A stretch of 64,000 bases of DNA from Ursus arctos (taxonomy: Eukaryota > Chordata > Mammalia > Carnivora > Ursidae), in the NCBI RefSeq assembly GCF_023065955.2, contig NW_026623056.1:83017256-83081255 (forward strand). Direction: 5' to 3'. The notes under the pieces were generated by a model that made no database searches, was not told the DNA's origin, and saw only the letters and a program-made list of their open reading frames with translations. Of this stretch, positions 42,520 through 53,409 are shown piece after piece (within the stretch, counting starts at the first letter, position 1; every line of letters starts with the position of its first letter). Both the position numbers and the translations under genes were made by a program.

Positions 42520-43495
42520 CATTTTTTTTTATTGCAGTAAGCTGTATATAACAAAAATTTACCACTTAACCATTTTTAAATGTGCAGTTAAGGGGCGCCT
42601 GGGTGGCACAGCGGTTAAGCGTCTGCCTTCGGCTCAGGGCGTGATCCCGGCATTGTGGGATCGAGCCCCACGTCAGGCTCCTCCGCTATGAGCCTGCTTC
42701 TTCCTCTCCCACTCCCCCTGCTTGTGTTCCCTCTCTCGCTGGCTGTCTCTATCTCTGTCTAATAAATAAATAAAATCTTTAAAAAAAAAATAAAAATAAA
42801 TGTGCAGTTAAGTAGCAGTAAGAATATTCTCATTGTTGTGCAACCAACACCACCTCCATCTCCAGAATTTTCCTCTTCTTAGATTGAAACTCTGTACCCA
42901 TTAAATAATAACTCTCCATTCCCCCTCTCTCAATCCTCTGATAATCTCTATTCTATGTCTTTGTCTCTATGAATTTGACTTTCTAGGTACCTCATATAAG
43001 TGGAACAATACAGTACTTGTCCTTTTGTGTTGAACACAATTTATTTAACACAACGTCTTCAAGGTACATCCATGTTGTAGCATCTGCCAGATTTTCCTTC
43101 CTTTTAAGGCTGTATAATGTTTCACTATAAGTATATACCAGATCCTGTTTATCCTTTTATCCACTGATGGGCATTGGGCTGTTTTAATCTTTTTGCTATC
43201 ATGAATACTACTGCTATGAATGTTGGTGTATCGGTATTTGTTTGAGTCTCTGCTTTCAATTCTTTTGGGTATATATCTAGAAATAGAATTACTGGATCAT
43301 ATGGTAATTCTATGTTTAATTTTTTTGAGATCCACCAGGTTGTTTTCCACCATTTTACATTCCTGCCAACAACGCACAAGGCTTCCAATCTCTCCACATT
43401 CTCGCCAATACTGGTCATTTTCTGTTTTTTAATAATAGCTATCTTAACGGGCATGAGGTTGTATCTCATTGTGGTTGTTTCTGCATTTTAAGTAA
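42520..43495 (-). repeat. L1 3' region, interrupted by a SINE
   Basis: Reversed L1: TTACCACTTAACCATTTTTA, [SINE], TGTGCAACCAACACCACCTC, TCATATAAGTGGAACAATAC, GTCTTCAAGGTACATCCATG, TTTATCCACTGATGGGCATT, TACTGGATCATATGGTAATT, CGGGCATGAGGTTGTATCTC. This is one of the better preserved L1 segments, still without an intact frame. Confidence 0.95.
42593..42797 (+). repeat. Bear-type SINE inside L1
   Basis: GGGCGCCTGGGTGGCACAGC, GGGCGTGATCCCGGCATTGT, CTATGAGCCTGCTTCTTCCT and an A-rich tail. The TSD AAATGTGCAGTTAAG is perfect at 42578-42592 and 42798-42812. Confidence 0.98.
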
Positions 43496-43860
43496 TGAAA
43501 ACACACTAATTTAATTTGTAAAGATTGAAGGGTAGACTGTTTCTATTTCTCTCTCCTCACTGATTCATTTGCAGGCGGACACTTCTCAGGGCCGTGCAAA
43601 GGCTCTGTGGTCATGCTGAGCAGACAGCGGCTGACCTGACTCTCCTCAGGTCCCCATCCTTACTCTTCTGTGAAATGAGATGGTGTGATGAATGGGGGGA
43701 GTTTCACCTCAAACTGTTGGATCCATCAAGGGACATGAAAGCATGAGCAGGGATGGCTTTAAGTCAGCCTTCCTGGGGGCCCCATGGGCTATGAAAATCA
43801 ATAATGCTGACTGTGTTTGAAAAATTGACTTAGGAGCTGTGATTGTGTGTACGTGTCTTT
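43496..43860. other. Unique sequence, no feature supported
   Basis: No repeat or gene recognised. Confidence 0.4.
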
Positions 43861-44061
43861 TTTTTTTTTTTTTAAGATTTTGTTTATTTATTTGACAGAG
43901 AGACAGCCAGCAAGAGAGGGAACACAAGCAGGGGCAGTGGGAGAGGAAGAAGCAGGCTTCCCTCTGAGCGGGGAGCCCAATGTGGGCCTCGATTCCAGTC
44001 CCTGGGATCATGCCCTGAGCCGAAGGCAGACGCTTAACGACTGAACCACCCAGGTGCCCCA
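43861..44061 (-). repeat. Bear-type SINE, the only reversed member of this subfamily
   Basis: Reversed copy with GACAGAGAGACAGCCAGCAAG, AGAGGGAACACAAGCAGGG, GAGCCGAAGGCAGACGCTTAA. The CTTGTGTTCCCTCTCTTGCTGGCTGTC segment places it in the young group. The TSD GTGTACGTGTCTTT / GTGTACGTGCCTTT lies at 43847-43860 and 44062-44075. Confidence 0.96.
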
Positions 44062-44092
44062 GTGTACGTGCCTTTTAAACAGCTTTATTGAG

Positions 44093-44212
44093 GGGCTCCT
44101 CTGCTGGGAGCCTGCTTCTTCCTCTTCCACTCCCCCTGCTTGTGTTCCCTCTCTTGATGGCTGTCTCTCTCTCTGCCAAAAAAAATAAATAAAATCTTTT
44201 AAATAAATAAAT
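44093..44212 (+). repeat. 5'-truncated bear-type SINE
   Basis: It starts within the body (GGGCTCCTCTGCTGGGAGCC) and lacks the tRNA-like promoter. The TSD AAACAGCTTTATTGAG is perfect at 44077-44092 and 44213-44228, so the truncation happened at insertion. Confidence 0.96.
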
Positions 44213-44285
44213 AAACAGCTTTATTGAGATATAATTCACGTGCCATACAATACATGCATTTGAAGTATACACTACACTGGACGAT
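44213..44285 (-). repeat. L1 3'UTR fragment
   Basis: TTATTGAGATATAATTCACG then TGCCATACAATACATGCATT is the reversed L1 3'UTR phrase. It abuts a forward L1 piece at about 44285. Confidence 0.75.
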
Positions 44286-44500
44286 ACAGGCTTCCAGTTA
44301 CAGAATGAACAAGTCATGGCAATAAAAGGCGCAGCCTAAGGAATATAGTCAATGCTATCGTACTCGCGTTATATGGTGACGATGGGAGCTACACTTGTGA
44401 GCCAACATAACATACGGCCAAGATGAATCGCTGTGTTGTATACCTGCAACTAACGTAACGCCGTGTGTTGACTAGAGTCAAATTTTTTAAAAATGTAAAA
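44286..44500 (+). repeat. L1 3' end (carnivore type)
   Basis: CTTCCAGTTACAGAATGAAC, AAGTCATGGCAATAAAAGGC, AATCGCTGTGTTGTATACCT and GCAACTAACGTAACGCCGTG follow the forward L1 3'UTR (GTTGTACACCTGAAACTAATATAATG). It has unusually many CpGs, suggesting decay from a CpG-containing copy or substitutions toward G/C. Confidence 0.8.
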
Positions 44501-44554
44501 AAAAAATAAAGCGTATACTGCAATAGTTTTGGTATATCACATTATTGATTTTAA

Positions 44555-45275
44555 AATTTGTCTATATAGCAAACTGATGCCATGGTCGCCCAACAAGACG
44601 CGCTGGGGAGGACACCCATCACTTATGTCGTGCTTGTGCCAAAAATGCAGAGCCTGACCGTATTCAGCTCAAACCCAAGTTGTAGCGTAGCCTACCGAGC
44701 AACTGGCTTGCACTCTTCAAATATGTCCATGTCATGAAAGCTACAGAAAGACTGAGGAATTTTCCAGATTAACAGACACGAAGGACACATGGCAGCCGAA
44801 TGCAATACATGATTAAGATTGGAGTTTGGGTCGGGGTAATTTCCATAAAGAACATTTTTTGGTTGGCTGGCAAAATTTAAATATGGACTATGTATTAGAT
44901 AATGGTGTTATATCAATGTGATTTTTTTTTTTTTAATTTGACAACTACTGTGTTTATGTCAGAGAATCTCCATGTTCTTGGGAAATACACAGTGAAGTGT
45001 TTGTGGGGGAAGGGGTAATGTCTGCAGCTAACTCAAAATGTTTAGGAAAAAAATGTGGGGAAGGTGAATTTCAGGTGATAGAAGCGGGGAGAGGGAGAAG
45101 GGGAGGGAGAGATCGAGGGAGAGAGAGAAGAGAGAACAGATGATTAAGGAAATGCACAAAATGTTAACAATTGGTCAGTCTTGCCAAAAAGTATTTCTAC
45201 CCTGGAATTTTTTTGTACTATTGCAACGTTTCAGTAAATTTGGAATTATTTCAAAGCAAATAATACACAAAAATA
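44555..45275 (+). repeat. Old L1M-group 3' end (probable)
   Basis: ACTGGCTTGCACTCTTCAAA, TATGTCCATGTCATGAAAGC, AAAGACTGAGGAATTTTCCA, AATATGGACTATGTATTAGA, CATGTTCTTGGGAAATACAC, ATGTTAACAATTGGTCAGTC and TGGAATTATTTCAAAGCAAA match a widespread old L1-associated 3' sequence. A GA-rich patch lies at 45085-45135. Confidence 0.75.
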
Positions 45276-46254
45276 AAGAATCAGGTGAAAAACAAAGCAG
45301 CTCCAGCCTCTAAGACATTTGTGATCCCCTATGGCCTCCTCGCTCCCACGCAGCTCCCACTCTGGACACAACAGAAGCAAGGAGGCAGCGATGGGAGGCA
45401 TAAAAGCCTAAGAGGGAGAAAAAGAAAAGAAATGAAGCCAGTTCACCTGCCGGCTGTGGCTTCCAGCCCGAAGCAGGTCTGAGCTGAAGTGGAGGGGAAG
45501 GGTTAACATCATGGCTTCTCTGACATGGAGGCTGTGATACCAGAAGTGCGACAGCGTTTGTTCCCTGAAGTGACTGTCCAGCTCCTGGGGCCTGCAGGAA
45601 CCGTTATCCAAGGGCCAGGGGAGACGATCACTGCTAAATATTCAAAAGAATGGCGAGAGGCCAGAGGTCATGGTGTCCCCTCGTGAGTTTCCCACGGTTG
45701 GCCCAGGAGGAGGAGGTGGTTCTGGCTGGGGAAACTGCTGCTTCTTCACGCTCGCACCACGTAATGACTTCTGGAAGCCCACACTGAAGAGAGTTCTCTC
45801 ACCTGTTGCAAACTGCTTGGATAGTGCACTAGAAAAATCCATTAACTCCTCACTTACCAGGTGACTCTGACCAGAGATCCCTAAGAATGAGGCACTTGAG
45901 TGGTGGCTGGTGGGGACAGAGGAAGGAGGGGACAAAAAGACAGACTGAGGAGGGGACAGGCGGTAGACAAGCTTCACCCCTCACACTCTGGGCGGGGCCC
46001 CAAAAGCCGCCTCACGCTGACATGGGTTGCTGACTTTTGCTTATACAATGTTATTCCCCGTGTGGTTTGAAGGTACCTGGAAAGCCAACATCTCCACCCC
46101 CCCCCCGGCCTTTCAAAGGTCACTTCCTTCACCTCAGAAGCACTTACAAAGGGCTCCTTACACCCAGGTTAGCCCAAAGGTCACTCACCGACACAGCGGC
46201 CAAAGGAAGGAGGGGCCAGAAGATCAGGATGGGCCTCTGTTTGGCCAAATGACC
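45276..46254. other. Unique sequence, no feature supported
   Basis: A C-run lies at 46097-46107. Overlapping open frames lack similarity. Confidence 0.4.
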
Positions 46255-46320
46255 TGGGATTTATCATTTCACCCCTAGCGGCCTCAGTTTGTCTCGTCTG
46301 TGAAGGGAGTGTGGTCTCGG
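46255..46320 (+). repeat. MIR-like fragment (weak)
   Basis: TGGGATTTATCATTTCACCC then GGCCTCAGTTTGTCTCGTCT and GTGAAGGGAG is reminiscent of MIR's CTCAGTTTCCTCATCTGTAAAATG. Confidence 0.4.
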
Positions 46321-46379
46321 TCCTTCCCAGTCTGCCAGTCTTTGAGAGTCTTTGGGGAAATCCTCGGAGAACCTACAGT

Positions 46380-46780
46380 AGCCCCGTATGATTCACAGTT
46401 GGAGCAAGAAACAGCGCCCGCACATCGTGGTATCTGGGGGAAGTTCAGTCGAGGCCCGCCGACAAGGTGTGGTGTGGGCTGGGGGAAGGGCACCGCAAGG
46501 ACAAGCGCAGCTCCCGGGCTGGCCGGAGTGCTGGGTGCTGTCACCACCCTCGGGCCTGAGGGCACGGAATGGAGACAGAGCTGCGAGGAGGTGACATCTG
46601 ACTGCGGCAAGTCTGGAGGGACTCGGCCAGCCTGCGGCGATCCCCAGAGAGGGGCCGGGAGAACACAGGGTCTGACCTCTCACCTAGCTCCCTCTCACCT
46701 CTGGCGCCATTGCCTGAGGACCCCGGGGAAGTCAGAGAACATGGGAGTCCCCCCCGCCCCCCGCCAATGCAATCTTCCCA
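46380..46780. other. GC-rich unique patch with open frames on both strands
   Basis: GC- and CpG-enriched relative to its neighbours. The 202-codon forward frame (46300-46908) overlaps reversed frames of 96-108 codons. That pattern is expected from GC-rich sequence with few stop codons; no domain was recognised. A short exon cannot be excluded. Confidence 0.35.
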
Positions 46781-47484
46781 GGTCAGCATCCTGGGCACAG
46801 AGCAGGGAGATGGGTGTGGGGGGCAGAGCTGGGGGTGCAGACGGAAGATATCAGGCACAGGCCACCCTTCTGACCTCTAGTTTTTACTCTTGTCCTTTGT
46901 CCAGTTGAAAAGTGTGCGTCCCCAATGTAGGACCACATAAAGTCCCATCAGTTACTGTACCGCTGTGGGGTGATATCAATTCAGCCAAACTCCCACCCGA
47001 AACCTAAGCTATTAGCTACCGCCAGTGCTGTTCATATTAGGTAATGACGAAAAGAAAGGCAGGGAATGGTTCATTTATTTAACTGACATGGTTCCTGGTT
47101 GTAGCAGGTCACAAATCCAAGGTGGTAACCACAGCTGCCTTCTGCCCTCATCTTTCTGTGCTCCCCCTTGTCCTATGCCAACTTCAGCGAGGTCGAGTTC
47201 TTTACTTAGAAGGATCACCTAAGCCTTCATTCTGGAAGGATCTGAGTCCTTGGTGATTCTCTTTCTATTGTCTGGGGCTAACGGACAAGGAAGTCATGAG
47301 AAGTATCCTAGTGAATGTCCTGGGACCCCCACATGAATCCGCATCCCCCATTAGGTGATTTGCCCCATGCTCATTGGAATCGATCACCCAGGTCAACACA
47401 GTGATCCTCTTCACCGGTGATTAGGTGGCATGCGGATCCCTGAAACAGCCATGCCTTGGCTCCCCGGGTGCATCGTTTCCCCTT
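46781..47484. other. Unique sequence, no feature supported
   Basis: No repeat or gene recognised. Confidence 0.4.
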
Positions 47485-47900
47485 TGGATGCCCTATGAGT
47501 CAGAATCTCACCAGAAAAAACAGAGCAAGTCGGTCGTAACCTGAAGAGATTTATTGCAGGGAATGGGCTGCCTGAGTGTGGAGGCGACTAGGTGAGTGTG
47601 AGCCCCACAGGGCAGGCTGGCAGGACGGGCAGCCTGGAATTCTTGGACAGGAGCTGAAGCGGCAGTTCCCAGGGGAGTCTCTTCTCCTGCACGGAAACCT
47701 CGGCTGGGCCCTTAAGGCCTTTCAACTGATTAGATCGGGCCCACCCAGATTACTGAAGATCATCTCCTTTCCTTGCAGTGAACTGACTAGAGATGTTCAT
47801 CACATCCTCAGCACACACAGCCACACGTAGGTTGGTGTTTGATTAAATAATGGGCTACAGCCTGGCCAAGCCGACACAACAAAGTGACCATGACAGGCAC
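47485..47900 (+). mobile_element. ERVL-type LTR (MLT2-like), partial
   Basis: AGAGATTTATTGCAGGGAAT, GGCAGGCTGGCAGGACGGGC, TTAAGGCCTTTCAACTGATT, AGATCGGGCCCACCCAGATT, GGTGTTTGATTAAATAATGG and CCTGGCCAAGCCGACACAAC follow the widespread TTAGTCAGGGTTCTCCAGAG...CCAAGTTGACACATAAAA element. The family name is from memory and uncertain. Confidence 0.65.
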
Positions 47901-49116
47901 TGACAAATTCCAAACCCTCCAATTCCTAGACGGGAAGAATGGGAGGCAAACACCCCTTCGGAGGGTTACATTGTATAACGATGGGAGGGAGTCTCATCTC
48001 CACCCTCTCGCTTCCCAGCCCAATGCCTTCCGGCTAAGGGGAAGACAGCCCCCTATAGTGGCTCCCTTTGCAGGTGTGTGGGACAGGTGCGGACTGTTCT
48101 GTGACCTCAGTGTGTCATCTCTCAGCTAGCACTCTCCCCGAACCTTCAGCAGGCCATCCCACTCTTCTCTTAAGCCAGAAACTTGGAGCGATGTGGTATT
48201 TGTGCATTGGTTCATTGCCATGCTACTTTCCCACCCCCAAATATAGGCACACAGAAGGGGAAATTTTTGATAAGAGATATATTGGTCTCTTATGGGGTAG
48301 AGCTGATTTTTTTTTCATCTCTTACCAACAGTCATGCTTTCTACAGAAAGCCAAATGTTTCAGTAAATCGTAGCAAACCAAAAATGTTTTCCCTGGCTCT
48401 CAGGTACTCAAAAATCAAAAAACGGAGTTTCAGATCATCTTCTTGAATTCCATGAAGCATTTTATGAAACTGCAGAAAATATAGATCGTTAGTCCTTTGT
48501 CCAAGTAACACTGGACTTTGTTAACCCAGCAGCACATTCGGCCAAAGGTGCAAATGTACGTTTCGGCAAGAGTTCCTTTAGGTCTGCAACCTTCTTATCA
48601 AGGAAAATGCAAAGATCTTCCCTGCTAATTGTTCTGAATTTAGGGGATGTGATTTTCCTATTGGGGTTATTGATGCTTTTGTAATGAAAGTTCATGGTCA
48701 ACTTTCAGTTTCCTCAAAACATGGAGAAACACTTCTTGAGATTTGCCACTTGATAGGAGACAGCCCCCTGGGCCCTGGGCCTGCAATGCAGATGTTATTA
48801 TTGCCCACCACGGAAAAGAGGCTGGCCTGCTGCAAAATCCTATATTCAAAGTTTGGGACAAGAAGAATGTGCTTCTTTAATTTGGAAAGACATTAAGGAT
48901 GAGCACGGAGGAAAGGCTGAGAGCAAAACCATGAATATGCTGCCCAACAAAAACAGTCTGATGGTCTTTGAAGGGGCCATGAGGAGCCCAGCAAAGGACA
49001 AGCTGACTGCCCTGGAGTTGTTCAAGCTTATGTGGGTGTTGTGACAAAAGCTCATATTTTTAAAAAACTTGGTTTTGTAATAAGACATTTGAAAACTTTT
49101 TTAAAAAACACTAGAA
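47901..49116. other. Unrecognised sequence, about 1.2 kb
   Basis: No repeat family recognised. A forward frame is open for 104 codons (48582-48896) but has no stop-free continuation, no recognised domain and no clear splice sites. A worn processed pseudogene is possible but unsupported. Confidence 0.35.
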
Positions 49117-49315
49117 AAGGGGCAAATGGGTGGCTCAGTTGGTTAAGCATCTGCCTTTGGCTCAGATCATGATCTCAGGGTCCTGGGATCGAGCCTCACA
49201 TCAGGCTCCCTGCTCAGCGGGAAGCCTGCTTCTCCCTCTCCCTCCGCCCACCCCACTTGTGCTCTCTCTCGCTCTCACTCTCTCTTTCAAATCATTACAA
49301 TCTTTAAAAAAAAAA
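49117..49315 (+). repeat. Carnivore SINE (older subfamily)
   Basis: GGGGCAAATGGGTGGCTCAG, TTGGTTAAGCATCTGCCTTT, GATCATGATCTCAGGGTCCT, CT-rich segment and A tail. Confidence 0.94.
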
Positions 49316-49453
49316 CTCTTTAAAAAATAAGTAAAATAAAAATCACTGAAAAGGGCAACAGGATTTTCTCTTTCTTTTTTTGTTTTTTAATTAAATCTGT
49401 AACTTACACTCTATATCTGTAACTTGTACTCTAATTTAAAATTTCCTAAGTTA
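49316..49453. other. AT-rich spacer with a short imperfect direct repeat
   Basis: TCTGTAACTTACACTCTATA is followed by TCTGTAACTTGTACTCTAAT (49396-49434), a local duplication of about 20 bp. Confidence 0.6.
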
Positions 49454-49647
49454 GGGGCGCCTGGGTAGCGCAGTCGTTAAGCGTCTGCCTTCGACTCAGG
49501 GCGTGATCCCGGCGTTCCAGGATCGAGTTCCACATCAGGCTCCTCTGCTGGGAGCCTGCTTCTTCCTCTCCCACTCCCCTGCTGTGTTCCCTCTCTTGCT
49601 GGCTGGCTCTCTGTCAAATAAATAAAGTCTTTAAAAAAAAATAAAAT
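49454..49647 (+). repeat. Bear-type SINE
   Basis: GGGGCGCCTGGGTAGCGCAG, CGTTAAGCGTCTGCCTTCGA, GGGCGTGATCCCGGCGTTCC. The TSD AAATTTCCTAAGTTA is perfect at 49439-49453 and 49649-49663. Confidence 0.98.
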
Positions 49648-49663
49648 AAAATTTCCTAAGTTA

Positions 49664-49904
49664 AAACTATTTCTGTGCTTTAAAACCGTTATCCCTGAGA
49701 AAGAGAGGTGTAACTTGTGCTATCTAATATGCTTCAGGGTACATACAATGATGGGCATCTCAGACGTGAACACCCACATAATGAGTTTATAGATGCAAAG
49801 GTCCTGAGTGAGAAATAACTGGCCTACTGAAGCAAGCCTGTGGATACAAAGTGGATGAGCAGTTTTGGAGAGCTGGAAGCAAATTCTTGCAAATCTAAAC
49901 CCTT
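49664..49904. other. Unique sequence, no feature supported
   Basis: No repeat or gene recognised. Confidence 0.4.
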
Positions 49905-50370
49905 GCTCTTGATAGTTTATTAACCAGGGCTCTCTGTAGAAACAGAGGAGAGACAGAGAAATACAGAGAGACAGAGACAAGATTTTAAGGAATTGATTCA
50001 CATGATTGTGGCAAGTCTGAAATTTGTAGGACGGTCTGGCAGTCTGGAAACTCAGATAAGAATGATGTTGCAGTCTTGAGTCCAAAATTCATGAGGCAGG
50101 CCTGTAGTCTGAAAGCTCAGGCCGGGTTTCCATGTTGAGGAGGGTTCCTTCTTCCTCAGGAAACCTCAGCTTTGCTCTTAGGACCTTCAACTGATTGGAT
50201 GAGGCCCACCTACATTTTGGAGGTCATCTGCTTCACTCAAAGCTGGCGGATGAGAAGGGTTAATCACATCTAAAATGTAGCTTCAGAGCAACATCTAGAC
50301 TGCTGTTTGACCTGACAACTGGGCCCCACAGCCCAGCCAAGACACATATAAAATCAACCTCCACAGCCAG
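49905..50370 (+). mobile_element. ERVL-type LTR (MLT2-like), near full length
   Basis: AACCAGGGCTCTCTGTAGAA, TTTTAAGGAATTGATTCACA, GATGTTGCAGTCTTGAGTCC, TTCAACTGATTGGATGAGGC, TTAATCACATCTAAAATG and CCCAGCCAAGACACATATAA are in order for this LTR. No adjoining internal sequence, hence a solo LTR. Confidence 0.75.
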
Positions 50371-50481
50371 TAAGGATGCTTTCCAAATGCTTTTGTTGAG
50401 AAGATAGTCAGTTCAACGTTATCACCTTGGACTGATGACAGGCATCATTGTAATGTGGGCTTCATAAGAGAAGAGCTGTAA

Positions 50482-50671
50482 CAGGGCAGCTGGGTGGTTC
50501 AGTCGGTTAAGCATTTCCCTTCAGCTTGGGTCATGATCTCAGGGTCCTGGGATGGAGTCCCATGCCGGGCTCCCTGCTCAGCGAGGAGTGTGCTTCTCTC
50601 TCCCTCTGCCCCTCCCCCACACTTGTGCGCTCTCTCTGTCTTAAATAAATAAATAAAATCTTTAAAAAAGA
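50482..50671 (+). repeat. Carnivore SINE (older subfamily)
   Basis: GGGCAGCTGGGTGGTTCAGT, CGGTTAAGCATTTCCCTTCA, GGTCATGATCTCAGGGTCC, AATAAATAAATAAAATC. The TSD GAGAAGAGCTGTAA / GAGAAGAGTTGTAA lies at 50468-50481 and 50672-50685. Confidence 0.96.
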
Positions 50672-50685
50672 GAGAAGAGTTGTAA

Positions 50686-50981
50686 GTTAAAAGTGAATTT
50701 TCTTTTGACAATGTTCAGCTTTATCACCACATACAAGAGAAAGAAGGCTGTGCCGGAGGCTGCAGGCAGTCTAGAGAAGTATTAGCAGAGGAGGAAACAA
50801 AGAGTAAAAATATGCCTACTGTATCACTGGATAGAAAGAAACGTATCATTGCCACATTTTACTAAATAAAAATACTGAAGGAGCCCTATTGTGTTTATCT
50901 TTTCCTTCCAAAGGTCTTACAGTCAAGTATCTTGATATAACCTATAAAATTCAAATATCCAATAAGGAGTTAAAATAACTT
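50686..50981. other. Unique sequence, no feature supported
   Basis: No repeat or gene recognised. Confidence 0.4.
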
Positions 50982-51176
50982 GGGGCGCCTTGGTGGCACA
51001 GCGGTTAAGCGTCTGCCTTCGGCTCAGGGCGTGATCCCGGCGTTGTGGGATCGAGCCCCACATCGGGCTCCTCCGCTGGGAGCCTGCTTCTTCCTCTCCC
51101 ACTCCCCCTGCTTGTGTTCCCTCTCTTGCTGGCTGTCTCTATCTCTGTTGAATAACTAAATAAAATCTTTTAAAAA
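50982..51176 (+). repeat. Bear-type SINE
   Basis: GGGGCGCCTTGGTGGCACAG, GGGCGTGATCCCGGCGTTGT, A-rich tail. The TSD AAAATAACTT lies at 50972-50981 and 51177-51186. Confidence 0.97.
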
Positions 51177-51394
51177 AAAATAACTTGCTGTATTATATAC
51201 AGACAGAAAGAAACATGATCAAAGTATTGTTGTTATTTCTCACATGTCCTCTTTCTTTAATTAGTCCTGCTACTAATTACTACTAATTCCCTAGTCCTAC
51301 TGCTGTTTTGTTTAAATAATAGCATTTGTGTAACAGGAAAGTGAGTAATATAGAATAATATATAATTTCAGGTATTTATTTTTCACATTTCCCC

Positions 51395-51605
51395 CCTTTT
51401 CTCTCTTTTTATCGAAGTACAGTTGGCACATAATGTTACATTCGTTTCAGGTGTACAACATAGTGATTCGACGAGTCTATGGTTAGGCTGTGCTCACAGC
51501 AAATAGCTAACGTCTGTCACCCACCATACAACGCTGCTGTAATATCGTCGATTACATTCCCTTTGACGTACCTTTTTATTTTTCATATTTTCTTTTTTTT
51601 AAGAT

Positions 51606-51636
<31 letters not shown>

Positions 51637-51825
51637 TTTGAGAGAGAGAGCATTCACAGGGTAGGGGGCAGAGGGAGAGAGGGAGACAGAGAATCCTCAA
51701 GCAGACTCCCTGCTGAGCATGGAGCCCAATGCAGGGCTCAATCTTATGACCCTGAGATCACGACCTGAGTCTGCTGCTCAACCAGCTGAGCCACCCAGGT
51801 GCCCCTGTTTTTCCTATTTTCACGT
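51395..51825 (-). repeat. L1 3'UTR fragment interrupted by a SINE
   Basis: TATCGAAGTACAGTTGGCAC, ATAATGTTACATTCGTTTCA, GGTGTACAACATAGTGATTC are the reversed carnivore-L1 3'UTR phrases, also seen at 63190. The SINE occupies 51593-51807. Confidence 0.88.
51593..51807 (-). repeat. Carnivore SINE inside L1
   Basis: T-tail, a TTTA-expanded region (51603-51640), GAGAGAGAGAGCATTC, GACCCTGAGATCACGACC, GAGCCACCCAGGTGCCCC. The TSD TTTTTCATATTTTC / TTTTTCCTATTTTC lies at 51579-51592 and 51808-51821. Confidence 0.95.
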
Positions 51826-52459
51826 TAAAGGAATAACACACACATATCTGAGTATTTGTTGTATGTTATTTTGCTATGGGTGGTGATTATTGTTTCATCT
51901 TATTTGACTGTGTCCCAGGTTGACTTTCTCAAAGGCTGGTCACCCTGCCTATTGGCCAAACCAGCCAGGAACCGGAGGGGAGGGGAGCCTGTGGATGGAA
52001 GCCGTGCGGATGCGGGGCCCAGAGCAGAGTACAGGTGACATGAAGTGGATATGGAGGAGGAAGCAGACACCCTCTCAGTTTCCCAGCATGAAAGATGGAA
52101 TACATACCCAGGTGCAATCTCAGGTGTCCAGGACCACCACGGGCAGAGCCACGTTGACAAATCTGAGAAATGGGGAGTACCACTTTCCAGGGAGAAACCA
52201 GGGTTTTCTGAGAGCTGCTTCCTAATCTGTTTCCCAAGAAATGGTGGTATTGCTAGTGCCCCCGAGGGTGTCAGCTGAGTGTGACTTTTCATTCATGTGC
52301 CTCTTGATAGTCAAAAGTGTGCAGTAATTAAAAAAAAAAAAAGTGTGCCCTAATCCTGTGGTTAATTTTTTTGGCTATACAATTGGAAAAACAAAGCACA
52401 GATTTTTTGTGGGACTATGGATAACAGATACGAAAGCACCTTAAAAAATTTAGCAGTTA
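51826..52459. other. Unique sequence, no feature supported
   Basis: Overlapping open frames on both strands at 51856-52292 have no recognisable similarity. No repeat recognised. Confidence 0.4.
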
Positions 52460-52652
52460 GGGGCGCCTGGGTGGCACAGCGGTTAAGCGTCTGCCTTTGG
52501 CTCAGGGCGTGATCCCGGCGTTACAGGATCGAGCCCCATGTCAGGCTCCTCCACTATGAGCCTGCTTCTTCCTCTCCCACTCCCCCTGCCTGTGTTCCCT
52601 CTCTCGCTGGCTGTCTCTATCTCTGTTGAATAAATAAATAAAATCTTTAAAA
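52460..52652 (+). repeat. Bear-type SINE
   Basis: GGGGCGCCTGGGTGGCACAG, GGGCGTGATCCCGGCGTTAC, A tail. The 17-bp TSD AAAAAATTTAGCAGTTA is perfect at 52443-52459 and 52653-52669. Confidence 0.98.
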
Positions 52653-52769
52653 AAAAAATTTAGCAGTTAAAACATTTCTTGGCATTTCCCTCTTCTGCCT
52701 TTTGGGCCACTGGAACCTTTTGAAAAATAATAATTCTCTGAAGTTGGATATTTGATTCAAACCAAGCAG

Positions 52770-53025
52770 TAATAACCGCCATAATAACAGCAGACATTGA
52801 CTGAGGGCTGACCACATGCCAGAATCTGTGGGAAGTGCTTTTGCTTGGATTACTCTATTTAATCCTCATAACAACCTTAAAACGTTGTACTACTGATACA
52901 TTTCACGATGAGGGAAATAAGGCTTAAAACCTTAGACAACTTGGCCCAAGTTTCCAGAACTGGTAAGTGGTAGATCTGGGATTTGAACCCAAGCAGGCTG
53001 ACTCAGCCCACACTTTGAAGCATTT
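52770..53025 (-). repeat. MIR SINE, essentially full length
   Basis: Reversed MIR: GCAGACATTGACTGAGGGCT, GACCACATGCCAGAATCTGT, TTTAATCCTCATAACAACCT, GATGAGGGAAATAAGGCTTA, TTGGCCCAAGTTTCCAGAAC, GATCTGGGATTTGAACCCAA. Confidence 0.95.
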
Positions 53026-53409
53026 TGTAAGCTAAGATCACAAGCAGGCAACTCTTCCTGTAGGGAGATTTTCGATATGATATTGTAAAATGGTGATAAG
53101 ATGCGTATACAGCAGGGGATGTTCAACTGCATCATGATTCCTGCTTTGAGCCTTGCATTGGCACCAACACAGAGTCATGATAGATTTTTTTTTTTAATTG
53201 CTATGTTCAAAAGAGATAACATCTCCATGATCCAGGAACACAAAACAGAAAACAAGACTGAAGCTACGAGCTTGCTGGAAGCAGTTGGAGGAGGCAGGGA
53301 GCTTAGTGGTTGAAACTCCAAATCATGCAAAGCAGGGATGGAGCCAGGGATGGGGTGCAGCTTCCCCTTACAGAGAGGATGAAACATGCTTCTATCCACC
53401 ACTGCCTAG
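53026..53409. other. Unique sequence, no feature supported
   Basis: No repeat or gene recognised. Confidence 0.4.

Noticed and set aside
46300..46908. 202-codon forward open frame
   Set aside because: GC-rich patch with comparable frames on both strands. No domain, splice structure or homology recognised.
48582..49050. Possible processed-pseudogene-like stretch (open for 104 codons, then a shifted frame of 63 codons at 48853-49044)
   Set aside because: I could not match either peptide to any family, and no clear A tail or target duplication is present. A protein search against mammalian proteomes would decide.
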